The notes: generated by a model not told the origin, from the sequence alone. Positions 1 through 8,882 are shown, numbered from the stretch's first letter. The stretch is 64,000 nucleotides of DNA from Leptogranulimonas caecicola (GCF_023168405.1 NZ_AP025285.1:1114001-1178000), one strand, 5' to 3'. Program-made: numbers and translations.

Positions 1-316
1 GAACCTATCGTTTTCGTAGAGGAAGCAAGAGCGCTTGATGAAGCTTATCCGGCGCTAGAGGATCTTACACCTGTTGTAGTAGCGATAATTCGTGCCATGA
101 AAGATTTGGCCGCCGGACGCGTGTCAAGTTCTTCCCTCTCTCTCAAGCTTGAGGGTGCGCGATCCTATCATTTTCAAAAAAAACCGTTCGCAAGGTGAAA
201 AGACAGAACTAAGAATTGTTTATCGCATCTTAGATAATGGTGCTCTATACATCTTGGCTTTTGGCAATCGTTGGAGACCCGAAGCCATTTACAGAAGAGC
301 TGCAAAACACATGTAA
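1..316 (+). pseudogene. frameshifted toxin-like gene fragment (5' end outside window)
   Basis: Reading frame 1 runs from the window edge to a TGA at 196-198 and encodes an acidic then basic segment ending SYHFQKKPFAR. From the run of eight A at 176-183, the +2 frame continues sensibly as KNRSQGEKTELRIVYRIL, then an aromatic/Arg-rich tail, to TAA at 314-316. The joined product resembles small RelE/ParE-like toxins, whose C-terminal half typically has an R-x-V/I-Y-R strand. The A8 tract is an obvious slip site, so this is a real frameshift, a phase-variable tract or a sequencing indel. Family assignment is tentative. It ends head-on against the decayed toxin gene on the other strand. Confidence 0.45.
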
Positions 317-513
317 TGAAAAAGTCGTTTAAGCTCCAGTGGATAATTGAGAGGATGCACCACGAGGAATTCACTTAATTTGTTGAAGATCGAAGACCAT
401 CGGTCAAGAAAGGATCTCGCAGAAGCCGTACTCCCTGCCCTCGCCACAATAAACACCAGAATATAATCTATATCTTGATATGCAGATTCAGTTATAACGA
501 CTTTATAGTTCAT
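289..513 (-). pseudogene. truncated RelE/ParE-type toxin
   Basis: The 74-residue product starts MNYKVVITESAYQDIDYIL and has a long helical stretch (SFLDRWSSIFNKLSEF), the usual N-terminal fold of RelE/ParE toxins, then VHPL. The C-terminal strands that carry the catalytic or binding residues in this family are missing. The frame instead runs into the complement of the neighbouring fragment and stops. Its ATG at 513 overlaps the end of the antitoxin frame at 503-505, the classical antitoxin-then-toxin order. It is probably non-functional. Confidence 0.5.
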
Positions 514-773
514 ATTTCTCCCGAAGCTGATTCACAGCAGCGCCTGCTTCGGAATACGAGCCTTCTGCGACCTCTTTCTCCCCCGTCACTTCACGTGCAA
601 GAAGATTGGCCCTTGCAAGCTGGGGCTGTAGGCTTTCCCAGTACTTTGTTGACATAGACCACCAATGCACCTGCCCTATTGTGCGTTACCGTGACAGGTC
701 CGTCTTTTGACCTCACTAACTCGGTAGACTTCACTGTATTATTCATGTCATGCATCGAAACGCACTTTGGCAT
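503..773 (-). pseudogene. frameshifted Phd/YefM-type antitoxin
   Basis: The ATG at 773 begins MPKCVSMHDMNNTVKSTELV. It continues through PVTVTHNRAGALVV, which matches the Phd/YefM pattern of a helix followed by the strand preceding a conserved M-S. One extra base near 653 throws the frame off to an early TGA. The other frame picks up exactly where expected as MSTKYWESLQPQLARANLLA and runs to a TAA at 503-505 that overlaps the toxin start. The full antitoxin would be about 90 residues. Together with the truncated toxin this is a dead type II toxin-antitoxin module. Confidence 0.6.
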
Positions 774-822
774 TATTACCTTCTTAGTGGTCAAATCGCA
801 GTATATAAAGGCAAAGTTCGAT

Positions 823-2100
823 TTAGTTATCAGAGGCCAAATCCCAGAGCGACCCATAGACTTCATTGCCCAAAAGCCAGCCCTGCTGAGTGGGCACGTA
901 GGCGCCAGAAGCCACTTGCTCTATCAATCCACGCTCGCACAGATCATCAATCGTTGCATCCACTGCCTCTTGGCCAATGGCTTTATAGGCACGTTCCTGC
1001 AGTTCGCGCCCAATGCCATAAGTAGTACGAGCCGCAAGCATCAGATCTTCTGCCGCGGCCTCACGAGCAGTCAGCGATTCTACTTCAAACTGCAGCGCTT
1101 GCAAATTGCCACAAGCCTCAGCGATTTCTGCTGCAGTAGAAGTGCATCTAAGACGCAGGCGCGCTGCGGCGGAGGCGTTTCTCGGCAGCTGAGGCATGAG
1201 CTGACGCAGCTTCTCATAGCCCGCAGCATCAACCATGGAAGCCGCAGCCACACCAAATCCCAGGTAGGGAGTGCCGTTCCAGTAAGCCAAGTTGTGCAGG
1301 CACACCTCACCGGGCCAAGAATAACTAGCCACCTCATAGCGTGAGAACCCCTGAGCCGTGAGGATGCGCTGGGCGGCGAGCATGGCGTCAGCCTCGGAGT
1401 CTTCTGAGGGTTGGGCCATCTCACCCGATTCCACCGCAGCATAGAAGGGCGTTCCTTCCTCGATGATGAGGGGGTAGATACTCAAGTGACCCACGCCCAG
1501 CCGTATCGCCTGCTCGATGGAATAGGCGAAACTTTGAGGGGTTAGGTAAGGTATCGCACCCATGAGATCGCAGGATACCCGCAGCCCAGATGCCACTGCA
1601 GCCTGCAGCGCCTCGCGGGCTTTCTGTGCCGTGTGTACACGGCCAAGCGCGCAAAGCTCCTCGTCGATGAACGATTGGACGCCTAAAGAGATTCGTGTGG
1701 CTCCCCCATCGCGCAGCGCGGCGAGGTGGTCAGGAGTGAGCGACTCTGGGTTGGCCTCGCAGCTGAGCTCCTGAATAGAACCGTAGCTGCAGATCGTTGT
1801 AGCTAAATTCCCAAGTTCATCGGGTGCAAGCATGGTAGGCGTGCCACCGCCAATGTAGGCAGTGGCAAGGCTGTCAAGCAGGCCAGACTCCCCCACCTGA
1901 CGCACCATCGCTTGCAGGCTCCGAGCATAGCCGTGCATAAGCGGCGCCCGATGAGGCGTGGCGCAAGAGGCAAAGTCGCAATAGGCGCACTTGCGCAAGC
2001 AAAAGGGAATGTGCAGGTAGAGAGCACCCACGGGGCCAGGAGTCCAAGTGCGCCAGAACTTCTGGGCGTCTGCGGGACCTAGGTAGTGGGTGCTAGGCAT
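823..2100 (-). CDS. hemW: HemW-like radical SAM heme chaperone
   Basis: This is a radical SAM protein of about 425 residues. A CxxxCxxC cluster motif (CLRKCAYC, Cys34/38/41) follows ALYLHIPF, and a GGGTPT motif lies near residue 90. That arrangement is typical of HemW, the heme-inserting relative of oxygen-independent coproporphyrinogen oxidase. HemW binds an iron-sulfur cluster, SAM and heme rather than oxidising coproporphyrinogen. The ATG at 2100 overlaps the stop of the upstream dihydrouridine synthase gene by 8 bases. A GTG at 2121 is an alternative start, and neither has a strong Shine-Dalgarno. It is the last gene of the lepA-dus-hemW group. Confidence 0.88.
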   Translation of the reverse strand: MPSTHYLGPADAQKFWRTWTPGPVGALYLHIPFCLRKCAYCDFASCATPHRAPLMHGYARSLQAMVRQVGESGLLDSLATAYIGGGTPTMLAPDELGNLATTICSYGSIQELSCEANPESLTPDHLAALRDGGATRISLGVQSFIDEELCALGRVHTAQKAREALQAAVASGLRVSCDLMGAIPYLTPQSFAYSIEQAIRLGVGHLSIYPLIIEEGTPFYAAVESGEMAQPSEDSEADAMLAAQRILTAQGFSRYEVASYSWPGEVCLHNLAYWNGTPYLGFGVAAASMVDAAGYEKLRQLMPQLPRNASAAARLRLRCTSTAAEIAEACGNLQALQFEVESLTAREAAAEDLMLAARTTYGIGRELQERAYKAIGQEAVDATIDDLCERGLIEQVASGAYVPTQQGWLLGNEVYGSLWDLASDN

Positions 2101-3301
2101 GGTGGGAGTGTTTCTCGGCACCTGGGGTAACGGACGTCTCCTGAGCGAGCTGGAGCGCCTCGCCTACCATCACAGACGCGGGATCCAGCGCGTTGGCTTG
2201 AGCAACCTGGGCGATGAGGTGCAGGTAGTCAGAGACTCCCACGCAATGCATGGCGCGTTCGCGCCAGGAGGCGGCCTCGGGCATGCCCTTGAGGTACCAG
2301 CCGGCCAAAGATCGGGCGCGAGCAATGTGGGCGCCCGTGGCAGACAACAGTTGCACGTGGAGGGCGAAGGCAGCCAAGCGCTGCGCGGTAGTGTGAGGTG
2401 CGGGAGTGCAGCCGGCGCCCAGGGAGCGAGCATCGGCGAAGATCCAGGGGTTACCGTAGGTGCCTCGGGCACAAAAGACCGCCGCGGCACCGGTGGACTC
2501 CTTGAGCTGCACTGCCTGAGCTGCGCTAAGGGCGTCGCCGGAAGCGATCACAGGAATACTCACCGCGCTTACCACCTGGGCGATGGCGTTGGCGTCAGAG
2601 GTACCCGTATAGAACTGGTTGGCAAAGCGTCCATGAACCGCTACAGAAGAGACCCCTGCGCGCTCCAACGCCTTCGCAAAGGCTGGCGCCACGTAATCGT
2701 GCTGCTTGCGCCCAATGCGAATTTTCGCAGTGACCGGCAGGCTGTAGTCTGAGCCCTCGCGCACCGAGCGCACGATGTCTGCAGCGCGAGCCGGGTCGTC
2801 CAGCAGCGCCGAGCCCTCCCCTTTGCGTACTACCTTGGGCACCGGGCAAGCCATATTGATATCGATGGCTACCAACTTTTGCAGCCATCCCCGCGACTCA
2901 TAGCGGTCGATGACGCGCTTGGCAGCCTCATAGAACTGCTCGGGGTCGCTGCCAAAGAGCTGCACGATGAGGTCGGGCTCTGCAGGATTGGGATCCACCA
3001 GCTGCCAGGTCTTCTCATTGGCGTAGTGGATGCCTGCCACGCTCACCATCTCGCTCACGGCGCAGGCAGCGCCTCCGGCCCTAGCCATAAGCCGATAGGC
3101 CTGGTCAGACACCCCCGCCATAGGCGCCATGAGGTAAGGGTTGGCAGCCAAGCGCTGCTCCCAGCTTCCATTTGCCGAGAAGGGCGCCAACGTCGCAGAA
3201 AGCCCTGCGGCGACTGCACCCTGGGCGAGGAGTTGCGAGGTGGAAGGCGCGTCCTGGGTGGGATGGAAGTGTTTCTCGGCAGTTTGAGCGTGCACAGCCA
3301 C
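2093..3301 (-). CDS. dusB: tRNA-dihydrouridine synthase (DusB-like)
   Basis: FMN-dependent reductase of specific tRNA uridines to dihydrouridine. The barrel opens at LMAPMAGVSDQAYR, the catalytic cysteine lies in INMACPVPKVVRKGEG, and the phosphate-binding region is VFCARGTYGNPW. The reading frame is open far upstream into lepA. The most likely start is GTG at 3301, which shares one base with the lepA stop and follows AAGGTGG. This gives about 402 residues with a roughly 50-residue N-terminal extension lacking family resemblance. Both the extension and the C-terminal tail encode an AEK-H tract from the repeated decamer. Confidence 0.88.
   Translation of the reverse strand: MAVHAQTAEKHFHPTQDAPSTSQLLAQGAVAAGLSATLAPFSANGSWEQRLAANPYLMAPMAGVSDQAYRLMARAGGAACAVSEMVSVAGIHYANEKTWQLVDPNPAEPDLIVQLFGSDPEQFYEAAKRVIDRYESRGWLQKLVAIDINMACPVPKVVRKGEGSALLDDPARAADIVRSVREGSDYSLPVTAKIRIGRKQHDYVAPAFAKALERAGVSSVAVHGRFANQFYTGTSDANAIAQVVSAVSIPVIASGDALSAAQAVQLKESTGAAAVFCARGTYGNPWIFADARSLGAGCTPAPHTTAQRLAAFALHVQLLSATGAHIARARSLAGWYLKGMPEAASWRERAMHCVGVSDYLHLIAQVAQANALDPASVMVGEALQLAQETSVTPGAEKHSHHA
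2111..2120 (+). repeat. TTTCTCGGCA decamer (copy 1)
   Basis: Exact copy of the over-represented decamer. It lies in the last codons of the dihydrouridine synthase gene, encoding an AEK tail (AEKHSHHA) of low conservation. Confidence 0.6.
3272..3281 (+). repeat. TTTCTCGGCA decamer (copy 2)
   Basis: Exact copy inside the non-conserved N-terminal extension of the dihydrouridine synthase gene, encoding AEK at residues 8-10. The flank GTG just before it matches copy 1. Confidence 0.6.
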
Positions 3302-5118
3302 TACTCGTCCACCTTGAGGATGGCCAAAAATGCCTCTTGGGGCACCTCGACGCGGCCGATGGACTTCATGCGCTTCTTGCCCTCTTTTTGCTTTTCCAGC
3401 AGCTTGCGCTTGCGGGAAATGTCGCCGCCATAGCACTTGGCCAGCACGTCTTTGCGGTGCGCCTTGACGGTGGAGCGGGCGATGATCTTGTTGCCGATGG
3501 CGCCCTGGATGGGCACCTCGAACTGTTGGCGCGGAATGATCTCTTTGAGCTTGTCGCAGAGGGCGCGGGCCATGGCGTAGGCCTTGTCGCGATGGACGAT
3601 GAACGAGAGGGCGTCCACGTCGTCGCCGGAGAGCAGGATGTCCAGTTTGACCAGGTCTGAGGGACGGTACTCGGAGAACTCGTAGTCGAGCGACGCATAG
3701 CCTTTGGTGCGGCTCTTGAGCTGGTCGAAGAAGTCTAGGATAAGCTCGGCCAGAGGGATCTCGAAGTGCATCTCCACGGACTTGTCGGTGAGGTAGACCA
3801 TATCGGCCATGATGCCGCGATGTTCCACCGCCAGCTGCATCACAGCGCCGGTGTATTCGGGCGGCACGATGACCTTGGCTTTGAGGTAGGGCTCTTCGAT
3901 GCGCTCAATGCGCGTGGCGTCAGGCAAGTCCTGAGGGCTGCGCACCTCGCGCATATCGCCGTCGGTAAGGTAGACGTGGTAGTCCACCGAAGGGCTCGTG
4001 GCAATAAGGTCCAGGTCGAACTCGCGCTCCAGGCGCTCCTTGATGACCTCCATGTGCAGCAGGCCCAAGAAGCCCACGCGAAAGCCAAAGCCCAGAGCCA
4101 CCGAGGTCTCCGGCTCCCAGGTGAGCGACGGATCGTTCACATGGAGCTTTTCCAACGCATCGCGCAGGTCCTCGTAGTCTTTGTTGTCTATGGGAAAGAT
4201 GCCGGTATAGACCATGGGCTTGGCCTCGCGATAGCCTGGCAGCTCCTCCCTACAGGGATTGTCACGGTAAGTGAGTGTGTCGCCTACGCGCACGGACTCT
4301 GGGTCTTTGAGGCCCGTGACCACAAAGCCCACCTCGCCCACGGTAAGCTCATCGAGCAGCACCTCAGAGGGACGCTTGACGCCCACGCCGTCTGCCAAAA
4401 AGTCCTGACCCGTCATCATCATGGTGAGTTCGTCGCCCTTTTTGATGGAGCCGTCAAAGACGCGCACCATGGCCACCACGCCGCGGTACTCGTCAAAGTA
4501 GGAGTCCAACACCAACGCCTTGAGCGGAGCGTTGGCATCCCCTTTTGGCGGCGGGACGAGAAACACGATGGCCTCCAGCAAGTCATGGATGCCCTCGCCG
4601 GTCTTTCCCGAGACGCACACCGCATCGTCTGCAGGGATTGCCAGCTCATCCTCGATTTCCTGCTTGACCTCCTCTGGATGAGCACTGGGCAGGTCGATCT
4701 TGTTGATAGCCGGCACGATCTCCAGGTTGGCGTTCATGGCTAGATTGGCGTTGGACACCGTCTGAGCCTCTACGCCTTGGGTGGCATCCACCACCAGCAC
4801 TGCGCCTTCGCAAGCAGCCAGCGAACGGGACACCTCGTAGGTGAAGTCCACGTGGCCCGGAGTATCAATAAGGTTGAACTGGTAGGTCTCGCCGTCGTCC
4901 GCGTCATACATCACGCGCACAGCGTTGGACTTGATGGTGATACCGCGCTCCCGCTCGATGTCCATGGAATCTAGGAGCTGCGACTCCATGTCGCGCTCTT
5001 CGACGGTGTTGGTCATCTCGAGGATGCGGTCTGAGATGGTGGACTTGCCATGGTCGATATGGGCGACAATGGAGAAGTTCCTGATGTGGGAAAGGTCTGT
5101 GGTATTCATAGCTGACAT
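3301..5118 (-). CDS. lepA: elongation factor 4 (LepA)
   Basis: Ribosome-associated GTPase of 605 residues, the normal family length. The P-loop is AHIDHGKST (residues about 19-27), followed by RGITIKS, DTPGH and NKID. The C-terminal domain is typical of EF4 and ends in a Lys/Arg-rich tail ([20 protein letters not shown]). The product back-translocates or remodels stalled ribosomes at the membrane or in the cytosol. ATG at 5118 is used, and an ATG three codons later is also possible. It is divergent from rpsT, a common arrangement because S20 and LepA are often neighbours. Confidence 0.97.
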   Translation of the reverse strand: MSAMNTTDLSHIRNFSIVAHIDHGKSTISDRILEMTNTVEERDMESQLLDSMDIERERGITIKSNAVRVMYDADDGETYQFNLIDTPGHVDFTYEVSRSLAACEGAVLVVDATQGVEAQTVSNANLAMNANLEIVPAINKIDLPSAHPEEVKQEIEDELAIPADDAVCVSGKTGEGIHDLLEAIVFLVPPPKGDANAPLKALVLDSYFDEYRGVVAMVRVFDGSIKKGDELTMMMTGQDFLADGVGVKRPSEVLLDELTVGEVGFVVTGLKDPESVRVGDTLTYRDNPCREELPGYREAKPMVYTGIFPIDNKDYEDLRDALEKLHVNDPSLTWEPETSVALGFGFRVGFLGLLHMEVIKERLEREFDLDLIATSPSVDYHVYLTDGDMREVRSPQDLPDATRIERIEEPYLKAKVIVPPEYTGAVMQLAVEHRGIMADMVYLTDKSVEMHFEIPLAELILDFFDQLKSRTKGYASLDYEFSEYRPSDLVKLDILLSGDDVDALSFIVHRDKAYAMARALCDKLKEIIPRQQFEVPIQGAIGNKIIARSTVKAHRKDVLAKCYGGDISRKRKLLEKQKEGKKRMKSIGRVEVPQEAFLAILKVDE

Positions 5119-5284
5119 TGTATAGCCTACAGGTGGGTTCTGTGGAATGTACGCCCTCCATGGAGAGATTTCTTCATAGCTGCAGCACGGTACCCTAGCA
5201 CGGGTTTCCTATGTTAGTATTTGGAAGTTGCCTCACCGTGTCTCACCGAAGAGGCCTCATAGATCGCATTGAAAGGAATTGCAC

Positions 5285-5548
5285 GTGGCTAACATCAAGT
5301 CGCAGAAGAAGCGCATTAAGACCGCCGAGAAGGCACGCATCCGCAACAAGGCCGTCCGCTCTGAGCTGAAGACGGCTGTCAAGCACGTTCGCGAGGCTGT
5401 TGAGGCCGGCGACGCCCAGCTCGCTCAGGAGAAGTGCAACAAGGCTTGCCGTCTTCTGGACAAGGCTGCCAGCAAGGGCATCATTCACAAGAACCAGGCT
5501 GCCGAGCGCAAGAGCGGCTGCCAGAAGCTGGTGAACACCCTTAGCTAA
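5285..5548 (+). CDS. rpsT: 30S ribosomal protein S20
   Basis: The 87-residue basic helical protein begins ANIKSQKKRIKTAEKAR after a GTG start at 5285, preceded by AAAGGA at good spacing. An upstream in-frame TTG at 5279 is less likely because S20 normally starts M-A-N-I. It binds 16S rRNA early in 30S assembly. It stands alone on the plus strand and ends at a strong intrinsic terminator. Confidence 0.95.
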   Translation: MANIKSQKKRIKTAEKARIRNKAVRSELKTAVKHVREAVEAGDAQLAQEKCNKACRLLDKAASKGIIHKNQAAERKSGCQKLVNTLS

Positions 5549-5631
5549 TTCGAGACAGTTACCTCTCTTTACGTGTGGCCTACGCTCCAGGCCTCATTCT
5601 AGGGAGTCTCTGTAATCCTTGAATCCTTGCT

Positions 5632-5667
5632 CCCCGTGGCGCCAATGGGTGCCACGGGGATTTTTTA
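5632..5667 (+). terminator. intrinsic terminator of rpsT
   Basis: The 9-bp GC-rich stem CCCCGTGGC / GCCACGGGG, with inner pairing, is followed by a run of six T. Confidence 0.85.
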
Positions 5668-5884
5668 TCGTGCTGCACCGCAGGGGTTGTCAGTTGAGGA
5701 GGGCAAGATCTTATCGGCTCGCTAGACCCTCCCCCATCCTTAGACCACGCTGCAAAAGGCGCATCCCTTCATAGGCTCGAGCGCCTAGAGAATCACCCTA
5801 CATTTTTATTGATAAATTATCGATGTATCTCCACATTTATATACTCGTAAGCGCAGCAATGGTTTAGTGCGTAAAGGAGCACGG
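5668..5884. other. AT-rich intergenic spacer upstream of lipoprotein pair
   Basis: No gene is visible. The second half becomes AT-rich and contains TTGATA at 5809-5814 and TATACT at 5840-5845. The gap between them is too long for a standard promoter, although either element could belong to one for the lipoprotein genes that follow. Confidence 0.3.
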
Positions 5885-6143
5885 ATGCAAAAAGAACCTT
5901 GATGACCCTGAGTTTTACTGTGGTTTTAGCGTTGGCCGGATGTAGCTCACTCTTGGTTGCGCCAGCGCAAAACTCCTCCGACCAGATGCAGAACACAAGC
6001 GCTCGGGCGCAGGAAACTATCTTGTTTCTGCCCTCGGGAAAGATGAGAGCACAGAGGATCTGAGCAATTGCCAAAAAGCCCTTGATGATGCTTTGGATGA
6101 TTATGCGCGCCGGAATAGCGCCGTTCAGACTGCACCGTACTGA
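5885..6143 (+). pseudogene. frameshifted lipoprotein gene, paralogue of the next gene
   Basis: GGAG precedes an ATG at 5885, but that frame stops after five codons. One base is missing near 5898. Restoring it gives a start parallel to the downstream gene, then LMTLSFTVVLALAGCSS, a lipoprotein signal with lipobox LAGC. A second frameshift lies near 5995-6010. Beyond it another frame reads AGNYLVSALGKDESTEDLSN, continues through KALDDALDDYARRNSA and stops at 6141-6143. The restored protein would be about 86 residues. Its start aligns with that of the intact lipoprotein 40 bases downstream, so this looks like a decayed tandem duplicate. Confidence 0.65.
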
Positions 6144-6185
6144 TAAATAATAAATGTACTATCGAGATACTCTTAAGGACCTCCC

Positions 6186-6800
6186 ATGAAAAAGAATACC
6201 GTCTTAACTGTCGCTTTCACTGTAATGCTCGTTTTGGGCGGCTGCTCGCTTCAGCCCACTGGTGCTTGGCAAGGCACCGACCTGAAGGATCAAGGCCAAT
6301 CTCAGCAAGATACAGCACCACAGGATCAAACCCCTGACCAGCAAGATCAGGACACCTCCCAGGATTCCTCCGGAAAGGAAGGTGCTACCAAGGACTATGG
6401 AGGCTATGACACCAATACCATCTCGACCAACGTCCAAAATATGTACAACACAAACCGGACGATGCTCAACCTGCTCCATGACTTTGCCTATGAAGGAGGA
6501 TCGAAAGAGGAAGTGCAAGCTCAGTTTCAGCAGTTAACCAATGAGCTTGACTCCTACGCGCAGACGATGCTCTCTGTCGATGTCACCAATGCGCCAAAGG
6601 GATTTATTGTCGCGCAGGGTTATTTAAAAGAATGCGCCGACAGCTATAAGCAGGCCGCCAGCGACCTTGCGACGGCCTTGGACCAGGAAGACTACCAAGA
6701 TCCCCTTGATAACTACGACACTCATCTAAGCGAAGCTGCCTACGCCTATTACCGCTGGTATGGCGCCACGGAAGCCACCATAGAATCCCTTAAGCAGTAA
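6186..6800 (+). CDS. lipoprotein of unknown function
   Basis: The 204-residue product has a type II signal peptide (MKKNTVLTVAFTVMLVLGGC, predicted lipidated Cys20). A Gln/Asp-rich linker of about 50 residues (QQDTAPQDQTPDQQDQD) follows. The C-terminal 130 residues are mostly helical with several Tyr-rich stretches (YAYYRWYGATEATIESL). It is presumably anchored to the outer face of the membrane. No enzyme motif is seen. A decayed paralogue lies directly upstream. Function unknown. Confidence 0.8.
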   Translation: MKKNTVLTVAFTVMLVLGGCSLQPTGAWQGTDLKDQGQSQQDTAPQDQTPDQQDQDTSQDSSGKEGATKDYGGYDTNTISTNVQNMYNTNRTMLNLLHDFAYEGGSKEEVQAQFQQLTNELDSYAQTMLSVDVTNAPKGFIVAQGYLKECADSYKQAASDLATALDQEDYQDPLDNYDTHLSEAAYAYYRWYGATEATIESLKQ

Positions 6801-6850
6801 GGAGGTTCGAGGACGCAGGAGTTCGCCTCTTAGGCAATTTCACGTTATTA

Positions 6851-6882
6851 TGTTCCACATTTGTTCCACACGTGTTCCACAT
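6851..6882 (+). repeat. three TGTTCCACA direct repeats, 11-bp period
   Basis: TGTTCCACA occurs at 6851, 6862 and 6873, exactly 11 bp apart, just beyond the 3' side of tRNA-Val and its terminator. Repeats phased by one helical turn usually bind several copies of one protein, for example a regulator or the arm sites of a tyrosine integrase. No integrase gene is nearby. Confidence 0.6.
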
Positions 6883-6885
6883 CAC

Positions 6886-6915
6886 AAAAAAAGGTAGGCG
6901 GCCAAGCCGTCTACC
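6886..6915 (-). terminator. intrinsic terminator of tRNA-Val
   Basis: On the minus strand, a 10-bp stem (GGTAGACGGC / GCCGCCTACC, one wobble) is followed by seven T. Confidence 0.75.
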
Positions 6916-6925
6916 TCGTGTTTTG

Positions 6926-7000
6926 TGGTGGGCGATGCTGGATTTGAACCAGCGACCCCATCCGTGTGAAGGATGTGCTCTACCCCTGAGCCAATCGCCC
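6926..7000 (-). tRNA. tRNA-Val (CAC)
   Basis: The cloverleaf can be read on the minus strand. The acceptor GGGCGAT pairs with ATCGCCC, the D arm includes GGCTCAGGGGTAGAGC, the anticodon stem is CATCC/GGATG around loop TTCACAC (anticodon CAC), the T arm is GCTGGTTCAAATCCAGC, and CCA is encoded. It decodes GUG. Confidence 0.95.
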
Positions 7001-7031
7001 GTAGGTGATTCTCTGCGAATCACAGGAATCC

Positions 7032-7059
7032 ATACTACCAGAGCCTGTCGTCATTGCAA
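7032..7059 (-). promoter_or_regulatory. candidate promoter for tRNA-Val
   Basis: On the minus strand, TTGCAA (7059-7054), a 16-bp spacer and TAGTAT (7037-7032) lie about 30 bases before the tRNA. The match is moderate. Confidence 0.4.
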
Positions 7060-7138
7060 GACCCCAATAGGAATTCATTTGCCATGCATGACTCATAATG
7101 CCATGCACAACTTCACAGAGGCTTCCTATTTAGGTCTC

Positions 7139-7558
7139 CTATTTCTTGGAAGCCTCAAAGACGCGCCGGCCAAGAATCCAGCCAGCGATGCAAACGATCA
7201 AGGGCACCACAGTAAGCACCAAACTGGGGATGTCGGAGCCTAGGGGGCGCCCACCAAAATCAGCCTGCACCACGATGGTGTAGATAAGCGAGATAAGCTC
7301 ATAGATGCCCAGGATGGCAGCTTGAATGTTGTAGGTGTTGGCGCGGGATGGCGCATTGGCGCCGCGAACACCGGCCATACCACAGCTGATGCCAAAGAAG
7401 CCCTGGAAGCTGTAGAGAGCTACCAACACGATGCCCTGCCACTGCCAGCCATTCTGGGCCACGACGGTGATGCAGATGGCGTCGTAGACAAAGATCAGTA
7501 GAGCCCAAAACAGAAGAATGATGCTCATGACTTTCATGAGCTTGCGATCTTGGGACAT
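7139..7558 (-). CDS. four-helix membrane protein of unknown function
   Basis: The 139-residue product has four hydrophobic segments at about 9-33, 42-66, 77-97 and 110-130, a short basic N-terminus and a basic tail (GRRVFEASKK). The start ATG is preceded by GGGGAG. No catalytic motif is visible. It is the last gene of a minus-strand group with three other membrane or anchored proteins, which suggests a shared envelope function, but nothing in the sequence defines it. Confidence 0.75.
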   Translation of the reverse strand: MSQDRKLMKVMSIILLFWALLIFVYDAICITVVAQNGWQWQGIVLVALYSFQGFFGISCGMAGVRGANAPSRANTYNIQAAILGIYELISLIYTIVVQADFGGRPLGSDIPSLVLTVVPLIVCIAGWILGRRVFEASKK

Positions 7559-7712
7559 GACACTCCCCTTTCAATCATTGCCAGGTGACAATGCATTCTT
7601 TGAATAGCAACGCTTCCTAAAAATGCGAGCACTCACATAACGTGCAAGATGGGATGATCTGGAAAGGAAAAGTCCCATCGGCAATTTACAGTTCTTATTA
7701 GTGTGCCACGTC

Positions 7713-7722
7713 TTTCTCGGCA
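7713..7722 (+). repeat. TTTCTCGGCA decamer (copy 3)
   Basis: Exact copy in the 271-bp spacer 7559-7829, outside any gene. It is therefore the clearest evidence that the word is not merely a codon-usage by-product. Nothing else is recognised in this spacer. Confidence 0.6.
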
Positions 7723-7829
7723 GAGTGGGCAGAGTTGCCACTTCTATGGATGTTGGATGACTCTCGCCCCCACTGTCACGCTAGTTGGGTGGGGTTTGCG
7801 ACAGATGTGCCCAGCGCACGGTGTTCGTT

Positions 7830-8882
7830 TTACTGGAGCTCGCTGGCGAGGCGCAGGACGCGCAGACGGCGATCAGTGCAGCTATAGACCGCCCCCAGAA
7901 GGCCACAGCTCAAGACGGAGCAAAAGACCTGCTCGACGCCATCGGGAGAGCCCATAAGAAGTCCGATGGAAACCAAAAGCAGCACCGAGACGCTAAGGAA
8001 GAGGCCAGCAATGCATAGGCCAACGCCAATGCGTCTACAGGATTGATCGGTGGCGCCCTTCACTGTGAGCACGGTGAGAAGAATGAAGAAGGCGCCCTGG
8101 ATGGCTAGCAGAGCCCCGGTAACGACGGCAGAACCCATGACGGTGACGAAGTTGGACATATGGGTGTCCATAGAGGTGATGCGCGCCAGATAGGTCATGG
8201 CCATGAGCAGCTCTAACGAGCCCCAGACAGCCATGAGCTGGCTGTATCCGGTGATACGACGTTGAAGCTGTACCCAACCGTCGCGGCTCAAAGAGACCGG
8301 CGCGTCTTCGTCGATGGTAGGCTCGATCACTGCATCGATGAACGCTTCGCCCATAGAGGCAAGATTATTCTCGGCATCGAGGGCATTGGCAACGGCAGTG
8401 TCCTCGAGATAGGCGTCGGGGGTAGTGCCATAGTGATCCACCACCCAGCGAAGGGCGAAGACCATGAGGGCAGAGAGCATAAAGACCAGAAGTACGACGG
8501 CATCGCCCTGGGAGAAGGCCCAGAGGATACCTGTGGTGGAGAGATAAAGAAGAGCAGTTGCTACTCGGCGAACGGCGGGGCGTCGGCGAGCTTTGGGACC
8601 ACGAAGCACCGCGATGCCAACCACATAACCGCCCGCGCCCACCGCAGCAGTGAGGAGACCTAGGAATACGAGGCCCGTCCAAAGAGGAATGGAAAAACCC
8701 AGCACAGGAATGGCCGCGTAGCCGTTGCCAGAAGTGCGGCTGGCGATGGCTGCACAGATGAGCACGTAGGTCATGAAGAGGCACATGACGGTGTTCCAGA
8801 TGATATAGGCCATGGCGCTCACTCGAACGGCACTGGTCTGGCGTGGACTGAGGGGCTCTTTGAGACGAGTGGGAAGATCCAT
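7830..8882 (-). CDS. polytopic membrane protein of unknown function
   Basis: The 350-residue product has about eight hydrophobic segments, four in residues 26-146 and four in 218-336. They are separated by a soluble acidic loop of about 70 residues (roughly 148-217). Arg-rich patches (GPKARRRPAVRR and the TDRRLRVLR tail) suggest a cytoplasmic N-terminus and loops. No transporter signature is recognised. It lies between two groups of small membrane or anchored proteins on the same strand. Confidence 0.72.
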   Translation of the reverse strand: MDLPTRLKEPLSPRQTSAVRVSAMAYIIWNTVMCLFMTYVLICAAIASRTSGNGYAAIPVLGFSIPLWTGLVFLGLLTAAVGAGGYVVGIAVLRGPKARRRPAVRRVATALLYLSTTGILWAFSQGDAVVLLVFMLSALMVFALRWVVDHYGTTPDAYLEDTAVANALDAENNLASMGEAFIDAVIEPTIDEDAPVSLSRDGWVQLQRRITGYSQLMAVWGSLELLMAMTYLARITSMDTHMSNFVTVMGSAVVTGALLAIQGAFFILLTVLTVKGATDQSCRRIGVGLCIAGLFLSVSVLLLVSIGLLMGSPDGVEQVFCSVLSCGLLGAVYSCTDRRLRVLRLASELQ

